Shown: one piece after another, positions 23,515-36,325 of the stretch
Layout of the letters: the number at the start of each line of letters is the position of its first letter
Position numbering within the stretch: position 1 is the first letter of the stretch
NCBI GenBank assembly: GCA_029931535.1
Contig: JAQPZY010001418.1
Location: 124,001 to 188,000, forward strand
Direction of reading: 5' to 3'
DNA: 64,000 nt
From: Margaritifera margaritifera
Lineage: Eukaryota > Mollusca > Bivalvia > Unionida > Margaritiferidae
Program-made: the position numbers and the translations under genes
Notes under the pieces: generated by a model
What the model was told of the DNA's origin: nothing
Seen by the model: the letters and a program-made list of their open reading frames with translations, nothing else
The model's database searches: none

Positions 23515-24081
23515 ATGTTTTCAATTGACTCAATATATAATGAAACAAGCGGAAGTAAGTTTTTGGAATCAATAGGTTGGAAAAGAGAAGGAAAAATATG
23601 GATCAAGACAAAAATCATTCCACCAAAAGACATTACTGTATTTAAAGATAGTGTTGCTGACACAGATTTGTCATAATCTCTATATACTATAGCAGAAATA
23701 CATGAAAAAGTTAAACAGGGAAGTATTGTTTTTGCGCATAACATTAAAAAACTAAACAATGACCTAGAAAGTTATATGCCTAGAACAAGAAATGTTCATA
23801 TGATGTTTACTGATCAAAAGGAAAAGCGAATTAAGAAGATATGTAATACTGATGTTAAAAATTCAAATTTATTAGCAATCAAGACTGACCTTGATGTAAA
23901 TGATGACAATATAAAGAAAACAAAAGATACTATTGGTAAAGAAGACGATCCAGCTAAGAAGCTAAAATTAAACGAGACATTGCAAGGTTATGACGCTAAA
24001 AGAGCACAAATAATTGGCCATTTAAAAGATATATTAAAAAAAGCATTAGATAAAATAATCATAACATTCGAACCCCATTAG
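23515..24081 (+). pseudogene. Unrecognised basic, helical ORF at the right end of Polinton copy A, one internal stop
   Basis: From ATG 23515 (MFSIDSIYNETSGSKFLE) one frame stays open to 24081 except for a single TAA at 23674; about 189 codons. Later text includes IHEKVKQGSIVFAHNIKKLN and SYMPRTRNVHMMFTDQKEK. The C-terminal two thirds is Lys/Asp/Asn-rich and probably helical or coiled-coil. I do not recognise the family. It is on the opposite strand from the adjacent structural remnants and is by far the least damaged frame in copy A, so it may be younger, still constrained, or lucky. The start is chosen as the first Met after the CA run; a start downstream of the stop would give the 101-residue frame 23776-24081. 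Confidence 0.5.
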
Positions 24082-24319
24082 AATACGGAAAAATATTAAC
24101 ATTAATTACTGGAGTTCTCTATTGTATTATGCTACCACGATATGATACTATCGGTTCCTATGCAAAATGATATACATTGAAATCAACATGGCAAAAATAA
24201 CTTCAAATATTAGTTAAAAAGACTTTCTGCAATTCTTATATCTCTCTCACTTTAGATTTTTCGGTGATTATTTGGAACCAATGCTAACAAGAATTATGTA
24301 CAAGAATTATGTTGTGACG

Positions 24320-24660
24320 CAACTCAGGTGCAAAAGCAGGATAATACTGAATAAGTCATTATAAAACCTAGCAAAAACCTCTTCAAAGAACGTGACATCT
24401 TACAATTTGAATATAGAGGTAGATATAATACTGGTGTCGTAAACTTAAAACGTTTTTCGTTCGTTCTCTTAAACGCTAGGTGAGTAGAGAGAAAGGTATA
24501 CAGGCATGCTAGAGAAAACACTATTGTAATACCAGAAGATATGAGAATACTGAGGAACATTTTCAAACTCTTTGATAATCTAAGATGTCCATCGACCAAT
24601 TTACGTCAAAACTGTTATGGAAGCACAGTGTGGATGAGGAACGTTGATCAACAATTATAT
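24320..24660 (+). pseudogene. Plus-strand coding-like remnant, not identified
   Basis: With two frame changes the plus strand reads FKERDILQFEYRGRYN, TGVVNLKRFS, then CPSTNLRQNCYGSTVWMRNV. Residue order looks protein-like but no family is recognised. It directly follows the 23515-24081 ORF and may belong to the same element. Confidence 0.25.
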
Positions 24661-25025
24661 GCAAATTGGTGAGGAACCTTTCGTACATTAGGATTTCCCA
24701 GCTGAGGGGCATTCCCTCAAAAATTCCAAGCACTCGGACGAGGAACGTTTCTCACAGTGCATTCCTGTACTTGATGCCAGCTGAGGAACATTCATCACCA
24801 ATATCATAATCTTTGATAACGAATGATCATCATATTACATTTTATAAACTTAGATGACAGTTGAATAACATTCCTAAACGTTCCATGCACTTGAATAAGG
24901 GACATTCCTCACAATACATTTTCTCGATTGAGGAAACAGTTTAAAAAATCACTATGCTTGATTAGAAATTTCCATCACATTAGTTCATGTGCATATATGT
25001 CATTTGTGGAACATTCCAAAAAAGT
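24635..25025. repeat. Degenerate GAGGAACATTCCTCAC repeats
   Basis: GAGGAAC followed by GTT, CTT or CATT and often TCCTCAC recurs irregularly (near 24637, 24671, 24703, 24739, 24784 and with more decay to about 25010) at 32-45 bp spacing. The core is itself close to palindromic. Confidence 0.55.
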
Positions 25026-25069
25026 CTCTTGAATGTTAGATATTTTGGATCGGAAATTGACAACGTTTT

Positions 25070-27050
25070 CAGACATCAGTCATTTGGACGTAATATCTCA
25101 TTTCTTAGGCAAAATCGTTTGATTTGAAAGCAAAAGGTAGACAAATATATCCCCTTTTTAAGCGAAAAATCCTGTTGAGAGCTTAAGTTAATTACAGGTC
25201 TAAATGTTGTGTTGGATTTGGGATTAAGTTCAGGTGGGTCGGTGTTGCGAACGATTCTACTGCCCTTTTCTAACAGAGAGAGTTTATTTCTTGATGCGGA
25301 ACGTCTTCGTTGTGTTGGTAATTTGAGAAACACCTGGCTAATGTAACCCTTGATAACGGCGGACGGCCGATGAACTTCTTTCAGAGGCTCTCTGAAATAT
25401 CCACGGGTCCTCGGCACATAACCTTTTACCCTCCTTGCTTGTTTAAATGTTCAAATCTTTCCTGGATGGCGTCATTTTCTGAGGAAAAAAGGCTGGCGGC
25501 GAGACAGTCTGGTTCAATATCGGCTCTCGTCTTTTTTGTGCTCTTTATCTCCTGTTCTTGGAAAATTGGGCACTTGACGAAGAGTAAGGTTTGGAGGGGA
25601 TTTCCCCGTTTGGGGCGTTATAATGAGGTCCTTCCTAGTTATATGGTTCTATTTGAGAAGCGACAGCAGAGCTCTGGGGCAAGGGGCCGGAGCGAGGCTT
25701 GCCTCCTTAGCGATCTGTTCATGAATCTCTCTATATGGCCATATAACAGGTAATAGAAAGAGACTGGGGTCTTGCGGCTGCCTTGTTGTAATCTTTGAGC
25801 ATCGTAAACATAGGTAGGAAAGCGTCCATCTCCTCGAGTTAAAGGTTGACGGAAGCAACAATGGATTTGGAAATAAAACGCTTAGCTGCTCTGTTTAACA
25901 CATGAATCATGCATGAAACTGACTCCCAAGCATGTCTGTCGGCGACGGTCTCAACAGGTCAAATCTAGGCTAAGCTCAGTTTGTTAGAAGTTTGTCATAA
26001 AGACCAGTTTGAGCGTGATTTGAGAAATTTTCCTCTCCATGCGTGTGGAAGACGGCTTGGACACGCTCGGTTCTGCAATTTGCTTGTCAACAGTTGGGAT
26101 CGCACTATGAAAAAGCGGCGTGTGAGTCTAGTAACAAGGCCGGTATGAAGCTGAGTGGGAGTCAACGTTGTAAGAAGAAAGGACTATTGACACTGGGGAC
26201 TTGTAGCTGACTCTCAAACCAATGCAAAATGTTAGAGATGCGACCAGACTGAAGTAATTGCATGAACCATGTCTGATCCTTTTTGATCAACATTTCTGTA
26301 GGAGGACATGTACAGAGGAGGAGGATGAAGATACAAAACTCTGAAGGAGGTAGGTGGAAGACTTCCTCCAATTAGGCACGGAATGCATGATCTTAACTGG
26401 ATATTGTGGGATCTAGTATAGAAGATGGGTTTCCGATTACCGTCTTTGATGTTCGATATTTGTGACAAAAGAGAAGCCTCCTGCGCGGGTGTTGAGGGCT
26501 GATCGTGGGAAGCAGGATGTCGAGGACGACAAAGATATATGGGAGCCCGCCTGTGTTCTGAGATTGTAATTTACAAGCGTAGGTTTTAGCTGTTGTCCAT
26601 GGAATGACCCGGTGCCTGTGAACGTTGACTGAAATGGTTCGGAATTGGATATCACCGTATCCAGTAACCGGTTGTGATGGACGTCAGTAACAAACCCGGG
26701 GCTGGAAGTGGCGTGGCCCATTATAACTTCCTCAGACCGGTACATGTTATGCTGGGAAGGAAGATCACAGCACGCAGGGTCGGTTTTGCTATCGGGACAA
26801 GGCTTGAAAGGTGTTGACATGGAAGGGTCTGGTTAACTTCAGGTTCAGGGGTCGGTACCGGCTATCTAGAAAAAAAATCATCATAACTAGTACCAGTTTC
26901 AAGGTGTGGTATTGGGTTCCCCAGTACTAGTTTACATGTACTTCTGTACCATGGCGGTACTCACCTGGGGATCTGCCCAACGCTGGTATGACCAGAGGAG
27001 AGTTGCTATGACAATGTAGGCGAAGGTGACGTTGGAGTTTCTTGTGGGAT
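25070..27050 (-). pseudogene. GC-richer retroelement remnant, possibly DIRS-like
   Basis: This stretch has a clearly higher GC content than its neighbours. On the minus strand 25076-25417 reads LNPKSNTTFRPVINLSSQQ after SLLEKGSRIVRN, which resembles the entry into a reverse transcriptase as in DIRS-type elements (a charged helix, then FRPVINL). Upstream on the same strand are DRHAWESVSCMIHVLNRAAK and AFLPMFTMLKDYNKAAARPQ, helical gag-like text, and a 127-codon frame 26437-26820 rich in Ser and Thr. No YxDD box or tyrosine recombinase is visible, so the element is truncated. The family call is tentative. Confidence 0.38.
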
Positions 27051-27820
27051 CCTAGATGGCACAAATTGCTGGGACTTCCTCTTCATCGTCAATATTTCAG
27101 CCCCTACTGATTGACACATTGTTGTGGCTGAGACTAAATTACAAGTTGTATATTGACCCTGGTTGTAGCAAACGTTTCTAGAAAAATATTGAGTTCTTGC
27201 AATATTTCATTAGGGTCCTTGAGAAATTATCTTCAAGTTGCTGACTCAGAGCATGTGCTTTTCTTTCAGAATGTTTTATGCTTGATTTCAGAGATTTTTT
27301 TTCTCCATTTTTTTCTTTGCGATTGCTTACAAAGGCAGTCTCTTTAAAATTATTTTATTCCAAATTTAATTGTTTATATATTTGTCAGTGGATCAGTGTT
27401 TTTTCTTGTGGTAGTAATCTTTTTGCTTATGTGTGTCAAATATTTTAGGACTTAATCGCTGATGGGGCGTATTTGTCAAGTACTGCATGTAAGCATGTAC
27501 GCCAAATAGAAACAGTGTCATTAATGTCGTCACAGTCTAACGTAAGTCAATACTAGGTTAGATTTAAGTCAAAAGATAAGATATTTTGCCACTTTTTTTA
27601 TTATGCTGTCAAATGCTCATTTTTTTTAAAATTTTAGAATAGATGTGCCCAATACAATAAACGGGATGATAATCACTCATCGAGTACCAATGGACTCCAG
27701 GATTATTAATGCTTTCAGAATCAGCTACATAGACGTGACAAGGAATGGTGAAAGTGTGGTCAGTAATGCAAGTTGGTGTCCCAATTATTTGTGTTAAAGT
27801 AAATAGTGGAATTAGATTTG

Positions 27821-27823
<3 letters not shown>

Positions 27824-27889
<66 letters not shown>
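27824..27889. repeat. (AT)n microsatellite
   Basis: Pure TA run of about 66 bp. Confidence 0.98.
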
Positions 27890-27891
<2 letters not shown>

Positions 27892-29218
27892 CCTTATACA
27901 AATACCACCTTTAGAATTCAACGAAATACCTATCTTCTTTATCGATCCATCAATTACAAAAATAACGTCTTTTTTCCGTGACCGGTGAAGTTCAAATCTT
28001 TTGAGTTGTATCCAGATATCCCACCAGTCTCGAACTTTCTCTGGAAAAATGCAAATATTTACATGTTAGAAACAATAAATATCGCTGTGTTTAGTAACAA
28101 CTTATTAATTCTTAACAAATGCAGCCTTTACACCATTTTAGATCTAAATGGTTCTTTTTTGAAAGGTCAAGTTAGATGCATGTGCTTATTATAAATTGTC
28201 CTATTCCTTTTTCCTGACAAGTTTTAACTTGTTAGAATCCACTCAAACATCAACTATTGGAAAGGGAATAAAAGTGAGATATCGCATACGGGCAGTCTCT
28301 CAATGATAAATACACACATTCATATTTATGGAATAATCAGCAGAATGCAGACCCGTCAAGTTTGAGAGAGAGAGAGACGGGTGTGGGGAGGTCACCATGT
28401 TAACGATCTCATAAGCGTTACATTTTCCATGAATCTATGAGGTTACTGTACTTGCGCAAAACAAGAGTCGTGTTTTGTCCTAAGGCAGTCTAAGCAATGA
28501 TTTTGACATGGCTTTGTAGACACGGTCATCGTATCCTGCGCTACATTAAACTAATTATGTCCCAAGACACTTTACAAACCACAAATGTGGTTTTGTATTT
28601 ATTTATTACTCTTTCTCAGACAAAGTATGCATACCTAATTGTAAAGTTCAGATATAATTGCAAAGTATAACAAGGTAGTATTTAATGATGTTGAGGTTTT
28701 AAAAGCCAAATTGGCGCTTTGAAAAATTTATAGGCGCGCACGTTGAGAAAAACATCAACCACAGCTACGATTAGTTTATCAAATGCATACGGTGCTGAAT
28801 TTAATCTTCAACTGAAAAGTTTACACAGTTTCGTTGAAAATAGTTGCTCATTGCTAAAAAAAAAAGATAAATTTTAAAGAGAAAATTCATCATAATTGAA
28901 TCGAATCTATGCACGTGTTGAAAATAAAGGCGTGGTTCTGCAACGTCTTAAAATAGTTTCCTTTCTTATATACACATTTTAGCAGCATCAAACTACGCCC
29001 AATTGCATTATTTGTATATATCTACCAAGATATATATCAAGATAATAAAAAAGAGGAGCTATTATTCTCCTCTAGGTGAATATTTATTATTTGAAAAACA
29101 ATTCTGGAATTTATCTAGCCTTCAAAAGTCCAGTGGCAGTACACATTTGTCATATGGTGAAAGACAATGTAGCTAATTTATACTAGACCTTCAGGAGTCC
29201 ACCACCACAATAACTCAC

Positions 29219-29244
29219 ATAAATAAATAAATAAATAAATAAAT
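29219..29244. repeat. (AAAT)n microsatellite
   Basis: About six AAAT units in a row. Confidence 0.9.
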
Positions 29245-30679
29245 GATAAAATTGAAGAAAAATGTATTAATTTTTTTTTACCTTCATATAAATCATCAAT
29301 ATTATTTTCATTATATTTTGTGACAGTGAAATAAAAGTGGCATTGAAAATATCACGACACCACAAAACTATTCAGGGCAATATAAATTTGTGTATAGTTC
29401 AAAACTAAGGAATGAAATGTGTATTTAACTCTTGTGTTTATTCGAAACATAAACTTATTTCTCTTTTATCTTTAAGATTTTATTAGTATATTGATGTATT
29501 CTTACGTTAGAAATGTAAGATTTCCGCTATTGATTTATACAAATACTAGTATGGAAACCACAAATTTTACACATGCTAATAAATGTCACAAGTGATATAT
29601 AATGGCAACATCGCACGCAAAGTAGGCTCTGTAAATCGTCAAAATTGACGTTTACTGGCGACATTGCAACCGACTTATAATTTTCATCTTATTAAAATGT
29701 GAATGCCAGCATTCTTGCTTGTTTGACTGGAACCATATCTGCACCGAAGGCTCATATAAACAACCTAAATGTATGTGAACATAGTAGTAAAAAATCAGAT
29801 ATGAAACTTTTGGCGAATTGTGAGTAAAAACAATTAGTTTTCATATGCTTCTGCAACCTCATGGAAAAAACTAAATATGATCACGCTCCTTCAGTCAGTG
29901 CGGATAGAGTTAAGACTTCAAGGAGAACCGACGAACATACGAACTTACGAGAACGACCTGTCGCATAATATTTGTAAAGTGCTGCTAGAATAAAAACGCA
30001 AACTTCTGACACATCGAGTAAAAACAAAAATCTGAAACGATATGACATTTACCTTCGATACTGTCTGTACATAGTGGTTATATTTGTGATTTAAGACGTT
30101 GATTGGTGCAATGTCATTTGTTTGTGTCGCTATTTAGTCCATTTACGGGCTTTGTTGCTATTGGAGTCCTTAGATAAATGAATCGATATAATAAAAGCCA
30201 AGGAAAAAGTAATAAACATGAGAAACACTGAAAAATATTTACTTTATTACATTAAATAGAATTTGTGTGACCTACAAATACTACTTACTAGCTTTGAGTT
30301 GCAATGAAAACCATGTCTTTATTACTTATGAATCCGTAACGAAAATAGCTTGGTAGTCTTTAAAAGTTGAGATGTAATTCATTTATCTCGTATTATTTCC
30401 ACATATCTAATCGATTTTAAAAACATAATTTTGACCTGAAAGGATTAGAACACATATAAGATTAAAACAACCATATTTTCTACAGCAATGTTATCCAAAG
30501 TCACGATATTCAATGAAGTGCTTACTTCTTTAATTTTAATGTTAATTTTAATTTTAATTCGATCCTTTTCTAAAAAATCAACTTGAATGATATAACTTAC
30601 AAACGTTTTTACTGATATATTTAGTGATTTTCCTTAAGAATTTTTTAGTTTATTTTTACGCTTCAATTACAAACATATT

Positions 30680-31386
30680 GACAAATTAAAATAATGAAAT
30701 AGAAAGAAAGTGAAACCAACAATGTAAGTAAAATCAACAAGCAATTTATTTCTAAACAATTAAAGTGAAAATTAAAAATGACACTTACAGTAACGTGAAG
30801 TTAAGTCCAAATAATCCAATAATTCTACGTGTCCTAGTCACAAGTCCTAAATATAGAATGTTCCGAATGAATTCCAGTAGCCTTGAATATCCTGATGTGC
30901 TAGTAGTTTTCAATGTTCTGATATGTCAGTAGGCTAAAATGTCCTGATATGCATGAATGACATAATCCAGAATATCTTTGAATAAATTCACACAAAAAAA
31001 CAAAGTCAAGTATTAATCCAATATAAGAATGAGCACCTTTAGTCATTCCGATAAATATTTTTAATAAATACCTTAACAAACTGATCTTAATGACATGAAG
31101 TTTAGCATATGAATGAAATCTTGTTTATCAATCCTGTATAAATATAAGGATAAGTCACCTGACAGAATATTCTAGAATATGAATAACTCTAATGGAAATT
31201 TTCTCTGCGTACCTGACTTTTCTCACATCAAGAAATGGAAAATTCCAATCTAATTGTTAAATGCTGTGTAAACAAGACTGACCTTGAACTCAAATGCAGT
31301 AAATATGTTGTTTACAAAATGACCACTAAAGTGCAACTTACTTCATGGACACATGTTATAAATTCAATATACATAACAAAATGTTA
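30680..31386 (-). repeat. Dispersed repeat R2 (LTR-like), second copy
   Basis: Direct-orientation partner of R1 (12633-13384), about 18 kb away. It has a partial internal duplication near 30890-30960 and lacks a piece of about 60-80 bp near 31070 that R1 has. The TGTTACGAC-type start visible in R1 is decayed here. The two are too far apart, with unrelated DNA between them, to be taken as the LTRs of one element without further proof. Confidence 0.65.
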
Positions 31387-32245
31387 AGCAAATCTGGAGG
31401 CCTCTGCCAGAGTTTACAGATTATTGATTCACACGTTTGTTAACTTCATGACATAATCAAGAAATTGTCCATTGCCAGTGAGATTCAGAAGTGGGTAGGG
31501 GTATCTAAGTAGGTTCTACGGTCTGTATTTAAATTCAATAAATTTGCACGACTGTTTTGAATACAGCACACAATAATTACAACAAAATATTTAGTGGTAT
31601 CTTGTCATTAATATATTATTCCTTTTCATTTGTGAATTTAGCACGGATTGACTACTCTATTTACCTGAAAAAGCCTATACTATTAAAGAATAGGCACCCT
31701 GGACAAACAGCTAACAGGGTTCGGATGAAGCTGCTATGGAACAGCCATTTATCCTGTTTACGTCAAAGGTTCGGAAACTGAGATAACATCAGCGAGGAAA
31801 CTGCCCAAGTCATGAGAGAGCTGAGGAACTGTCAACTAAATATACTTTATTGTCAGAGAATACAGATGGAATGAGAATGGCTACTTGAAACGTAACACAT
31901 GAGAAACCCTTCTTTACTCCGGCAGAGAAGACAAACAGTACAAAGAGGTAGTAACTCTCACATTGAAGACGGGACTAGAGAAGTTTTCTTTTTTCTTTTT
32001 TTTAGGTGGAAACATGTGAAGGAGAGGTTAATGAGAGCCCGATTTAATTTTAAATGGGCAAATATATCATTATTCATGTATCTGTTACCAACCTGAAACG
32101 GACACTACGAAACAAGAGACCCAACACCAATATTCGCAAACCTTGTAATATGGAGAAGCTAAACAGACACGAGTGTAAAGAGAAGTTTGCATTTTAAATC
32201 AAGATTAAGTTCTACATATTAACCCCAAACTGAAGAATAGCATAT
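31387..32245. other. Unassigned DNA
   Basis: Between R2 and the candidate LTR. A short plus-strand frame (31557-31781) has no recognised family. No repeat structure seen. Confidence 0.45.
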
Positions 32246-33124
32246 TGTTACGGAATTATATATCATTTTTCTTTTAATAATGGTATAGTTTATTAGTTTC
32301 TGATCTCTGTTCTTAGTCTAACAGCTGTCGTCTTGTGAGGATTCATACGGTAATTGGATCAATATTTCACTGAGTACATTGGACTTGGAATTGTCGTTTG
32401 TAGCATTAATACATCATGTGTTAGCGCGTGAGGTTGAACTTTTGACCTAGATTCTATGCATCAATACGTTATTTACTGTTTATAAACGTTGGTACAATAG
32501 CACTTTGGAGATGTCATGCATAACCTAGTTTCTGATTGGTTCGGAGAGGGTTGCGATATTTCGAAATGTCCTGTTGTTTATCAAAGACGCAATGGGTTTT
32601 TATTTTGTTTCTGCGCAGTGGGAAACTAATTATAGGATTAATAGCAGTATTCTTTATTCTTCATAGTAACATTGGATTGAGAGGTCATAAACGAATTTTC
32701 TTCATTTTCTACTTTGGAGATCTATTTATTTTAATACAGTGCATTCTGGATTAGTACTGTTTCTTCAACATTATTAATTATACAGCTCCGTGGAATTATC
32801 GGAAACATTTCTAGAACTTGTGATATTCCATACTCGCAAGGATTACTTGGATATAACTTATTCTTATTAATTCATTAGTACAGTGATGGTTAGTTCATTT
32901 GGAACATACTACATTCGGAATATTTGGATTGACTTCCAGATCAGTGAACTTTAGAACAATTTAGCACTTTTAAGGATATTCTATACTGTAAGTTATTTTT
33001 CATTCTTTCACGTTGATTGTTTGTTGAAATATTTCAATATTTTAAGGAAATTAAATATTTGTATTTTAAATCTTGAAAGTTTGTTTGAGTCTTTTCTATT
33101 GTTACATTACCCCTAGTCGTAACA
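32246..33124 (+). mobile_element. Candidate solo LTR
   Basis: An 879-bp segment starts TGTTACGG and ends CCCCTAGTCGTAACA, so it has the TG...CA ends and a six-base terminal inverted repeat (TGTTAC/GTAACA). ATAT is present on both sides (32242-32245 and 33125-33128), which fits a 4-bp target duplication. No second LTR, primer-binding site or gag-pol lies in the window, so a solo LTR formed by recombination is the natural reading. The reverse complement of its end resembles the start of R1. ATAT is easily found by chance in this AT-rich DNA. Confidence 0.6.
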
Positions 33125-33229
33125 ATATCATCCAAGTGATGTTTGATATTATTATCAAGTTGTTCATAAAGACGAGCAAGAAAGTTGTGATATCTAAAGC
33201 AAGAAAGAGCAAGCCCTGGAGTTTAAAAA

Positions 33230-34770
33230 AAACACATGGAAACTAACGGATCAGCAGAAGGAAATAAAATATACGGTCAACAACTCCAACTATAGAAGAA
33301 TACTGAATGAGCTGACTAAAAGTATGCTGCACAAGAAAGAGAAGTGGAGAAAAATGTAAAGAATCGCAACAACAAAATAAAACAGCCTCTTAATGGACTG
33401 GCAGAGAAAAGATTAGAAGAAGCTAAGGAAAACCATAGAAAAGTAAACAAAATTACAAGACAGATCAGCAAAGAAGGACTAATGGTAATATGCCAATAAC
33501 GGACACATATGGTTAGTTCCTTACCTACATCATAAACAAAATCAAAAGATGGATGGATCATTTCAAAGTCTATAAAAGAGATAAACCTAATAAAGAATCC
33601 AACATAGAACCCGTAGGAGAGCCCGATAAATCTCGACGAAATCAAGAGGGTTATACTAAAGCTAAGAAATGGGAAAACTGTTGAAATTGACTCCATATTT
33701 GCAGAAAAAGCTGACAGTAGACGTGAACACCTTGGCCAACGATCTGTTAAAGCTTTACAATACAAATGGGAACAAAAGTGAAAATCATCTTGACTAACCA
33801 AAGGACATTATCTTCAAGCAACGAAATATGGGTGACCTGCTATAGTTCAGCATTCCAAACCTAGTAAAATGTTCTACTAGATCAACCTAGAACGCTTGAA
33901 TGCACACACTTACAAACTTTGGGGGAAAAAAACAAAATGATAACTCAGGAAAGAAAAAGGATGCACAGACCGCATTTGTATATTAATGAATATTATCGAA
34001 TTCTATTTTGAATGGCAAAGCCCAATTATTGTCAATTTGTTTTTCGATTTTCAAAACTCTTTCGATAGCATTGATTATCCATTCTTCGAAATCACTTGAA
34101 TGAAAAGATCTCCAGTTCACGAATAAATGCACGAAAAAGTTTGACTGAAAATAAATGCAAACAAAACCAAAGAAATAAGTTGAAAAACAATACCAAAACA
34201 GCAATCGGGATAAAGGATTCAGCAAAATATTAAGTTGACCACTTCATCTACCTTGGGACCGTCATTAGCAACAGCGGTGGAACAAACGAGGACATAACAT
34301 CAAGAACAGCAAAGGCAAGAGAAGCTCTCGTCCACAAAAAGACAGCCTGAAGATTACAAGGAATCAGTTTCAGTACCAATGTTAGATTCTACAACAGCAA
34401 TGGAAAATCAGTGTTGATGTATGGAGCAGAATGTTGACGAGTAATCTCTACCAAGATAAGCAACGAAGACCTGCTTAAGAAAACCAAACAATATGATATT
34501 GTGGTAAAGCTCGAGCTGATAAGAAGGAGATGGGTAGGCCGTTTATTGGGAATGGGCAGTAATTAAATCACCACGGCTACTCACAGATGGATACCACCAA
34601 ATGAGAAAACAATAAATAGACTCTGAAACATGGCGCCTCACAATAGGGACCTAAATTAAGGAATTACAACTATCATCTGGAGAGTTAGAGAATAGAGCTA
34701 ATGATTGGAAGTAGTGTGAACATGTTTTCTCAGTCTTATGACCCAGAATAGAAAGGGCAAAGTAAGTAAG
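33230..34770 (+). pseudogene. LINE reverse transcriptase remnant
   Basis: The plus-strand text, split over several frames, follows the C-terminal half of a non-LTR retrotransposon polyprotein: a thumb-side segment near 33640 (LDEIKRVILKLRNGKT), a GCTDRICILMNIIEF stretch near 33960 (normally GCTDQIF.LRN), a DFQNSFDSID box at about 34050, an STLGPSLATAVEQTRT-type segment at 34245 (normally the YLG...GGT.ED strand), VRFYNSN and SVLMYGAEC near 34380-34430, and KLELIRRRWVGRLLGMGSN near 34510. It ends at about 34760 in CPRIERAK-like text and a GTAAGTAAGTGATGAATAAA tail. The YADD strand is not seen. Stops are frequent. Clade not determined. Confidence 0.8.
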
Positions 34771-34960
34771 TGATGAATAAATCGGATCGATTATTTAGAA
34801 AATCATAGAAATGAATAGGAATATAAAAGCAATGATACAAGTACGCAATGATACAAGCACGCAATCATAGCTGTGAAAGAAAACCATTTAATGTCTCTGC
34901 TAGCGAAGTCATTTCAAGAATATGCAATTTCTATCCACTGCATTACGTTCTTGTCCCTAC

Positions 34961-34963
<3 letters not shown>

Positions 34964-35026
<63 letters not shown>
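34964..35026. repeat. (AT)n microsatellite
   Basis: Pure TA run of about 63 bp. Confidence 0.98.
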
Positions 35027-35029
<3 letters not shown>

Positions 35030-35481
35030 GATAATCGTCTGTGCAGTCTCTGCTTTCATCGACAACTGTATGTGTAATTCACATGAATATTCTGGAACTA
35101 ACTGGTCCTTCAGAAACGAGTAATTACGTGAAGTTAGTGTTGGTGCTCATTTGTTTGTTCTGTTAGATATCCTTCACAAGTAGTGACTACGATAAATAAA
35201 TAAATAAATATTTGAATAATTAGCTCAGTTAGATTACTTTCCACATTATCACAATTGCTGTAACATTATATGAGATGTGCGTTATAATTACTATATTGCT
35301 TGATGAATATTTAATCATCACATTATTACCGTCAAATAAGAGAGGTTACTCGAACAAATATTTCAGGAGGAATATCTATTGACATCCTTAAAGATGAAGT
35401 ATGTCTCAAGGATCTTTAAAAATAGAAAGGTCTATGTAAGAATATTAACTTTGCACGTTTATTAGTATTGGATGACCAGCT

Positions 35482-35530
<49 letters not shown>
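35482..35530. repeat. (GT)n microsatellite
   Basis: Pure GT run of about 49 bp. Confidence 0.98.
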
Positions 35531-35531
<1 letters not shown>

Positions 35532-36325
35532 AGCCAATCCTGTCCAAACATGTTTTGTCTTAATGGCATGATGTATAGTGAGTTTGATTCATACAAAAAC
35601 CCATTTATTGCTGTTAATATACGTAACTGACCCGGAATCAATATTGCTATCTTTGTTTAGAGAACATTGCCCCTTTACAGGAAACAATATGGGTAATATA
35701 TTGCATCTGAATGTACTTACTTACTAATATTTGCTAGTGATATGAGTCCGTGTTGATATGAGCTTGTTCACAAAATCATCTCAATAAGCCCAAAGGGTTA
35801 CATCAATAAATTATCTCTCTTAAGGTTAACACTTAAAAACAATTAGTAGCTTTTATAAAAGGTAGAAAGCAATTTAGGAATAGAAAATAGCAAAATGATA
35901 ATATTGAATTATAAGTTGTTGATAATTTTACATATTTAAGAATTACGTTTCATTTCAATGATGCATTCAATATATCAGAACTTTCCCTTGCGGGGGAAAG
36001 GACTGATACCTATGAATTTACTTTCAATATAAAATCTTATAATTTTACACCGAAAACAATTGCTTCATCTTACTGAGGTCAATGTTACTTCTGCTATGAA
36101 CTATGCATCATATATATATTAATTCTTGTGTTGCATATCAAATACAAGTGAACATGAAGAAAAGTAATGTTGCTGTATATGGTTAACTTGGCAGATATCC
36201 ATTATACTTGGTAGATACATTAAGAGTTCATAACACTGGTGTGATATTATTTTATCCTTCAAAAAAATCTCTTTTAAAAGCAACTTATAATCTTATAATA
36301 GATAAGCGTATTAGGAATGTAAAAT

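Larger units (their letters stand above)
27055..30679. other. Unassigned AT-rich DNA
   Basis: No gene recognised on either strand. It holds an (AT)n tract at 27824-27889, a short (GA)n tract at about 28363-28378 and an (AAAT)n tract at 29219-29244. Open frames here are short and without family motifs. Confidence 0.5.

Noticed and set aside
23342..23575. His/Thr repeat frames on both strands
   Set aside because: Translations of the (CA)n microsatellite.
25370..25753. 127-codon plus-strand frame
   Set aside because: Opposite strand reads as gag/RT-like retroelement text, which explains the open frame.
29631..29656. Short palindrome GTAAATCGTCAA..TTGACGTTTAC
   Set aside because: Twelve-base arms alone are not rare in 64 kb and nothing else is associated with it.
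33316..33801. 161-codon minus-strand frame, hydrophobic
   Set aside because: Antisense shadow of the plus-strand LINE remnant; the Phe/Ser/Leu richness mirrors a Lys/Glu-rich sense strand.
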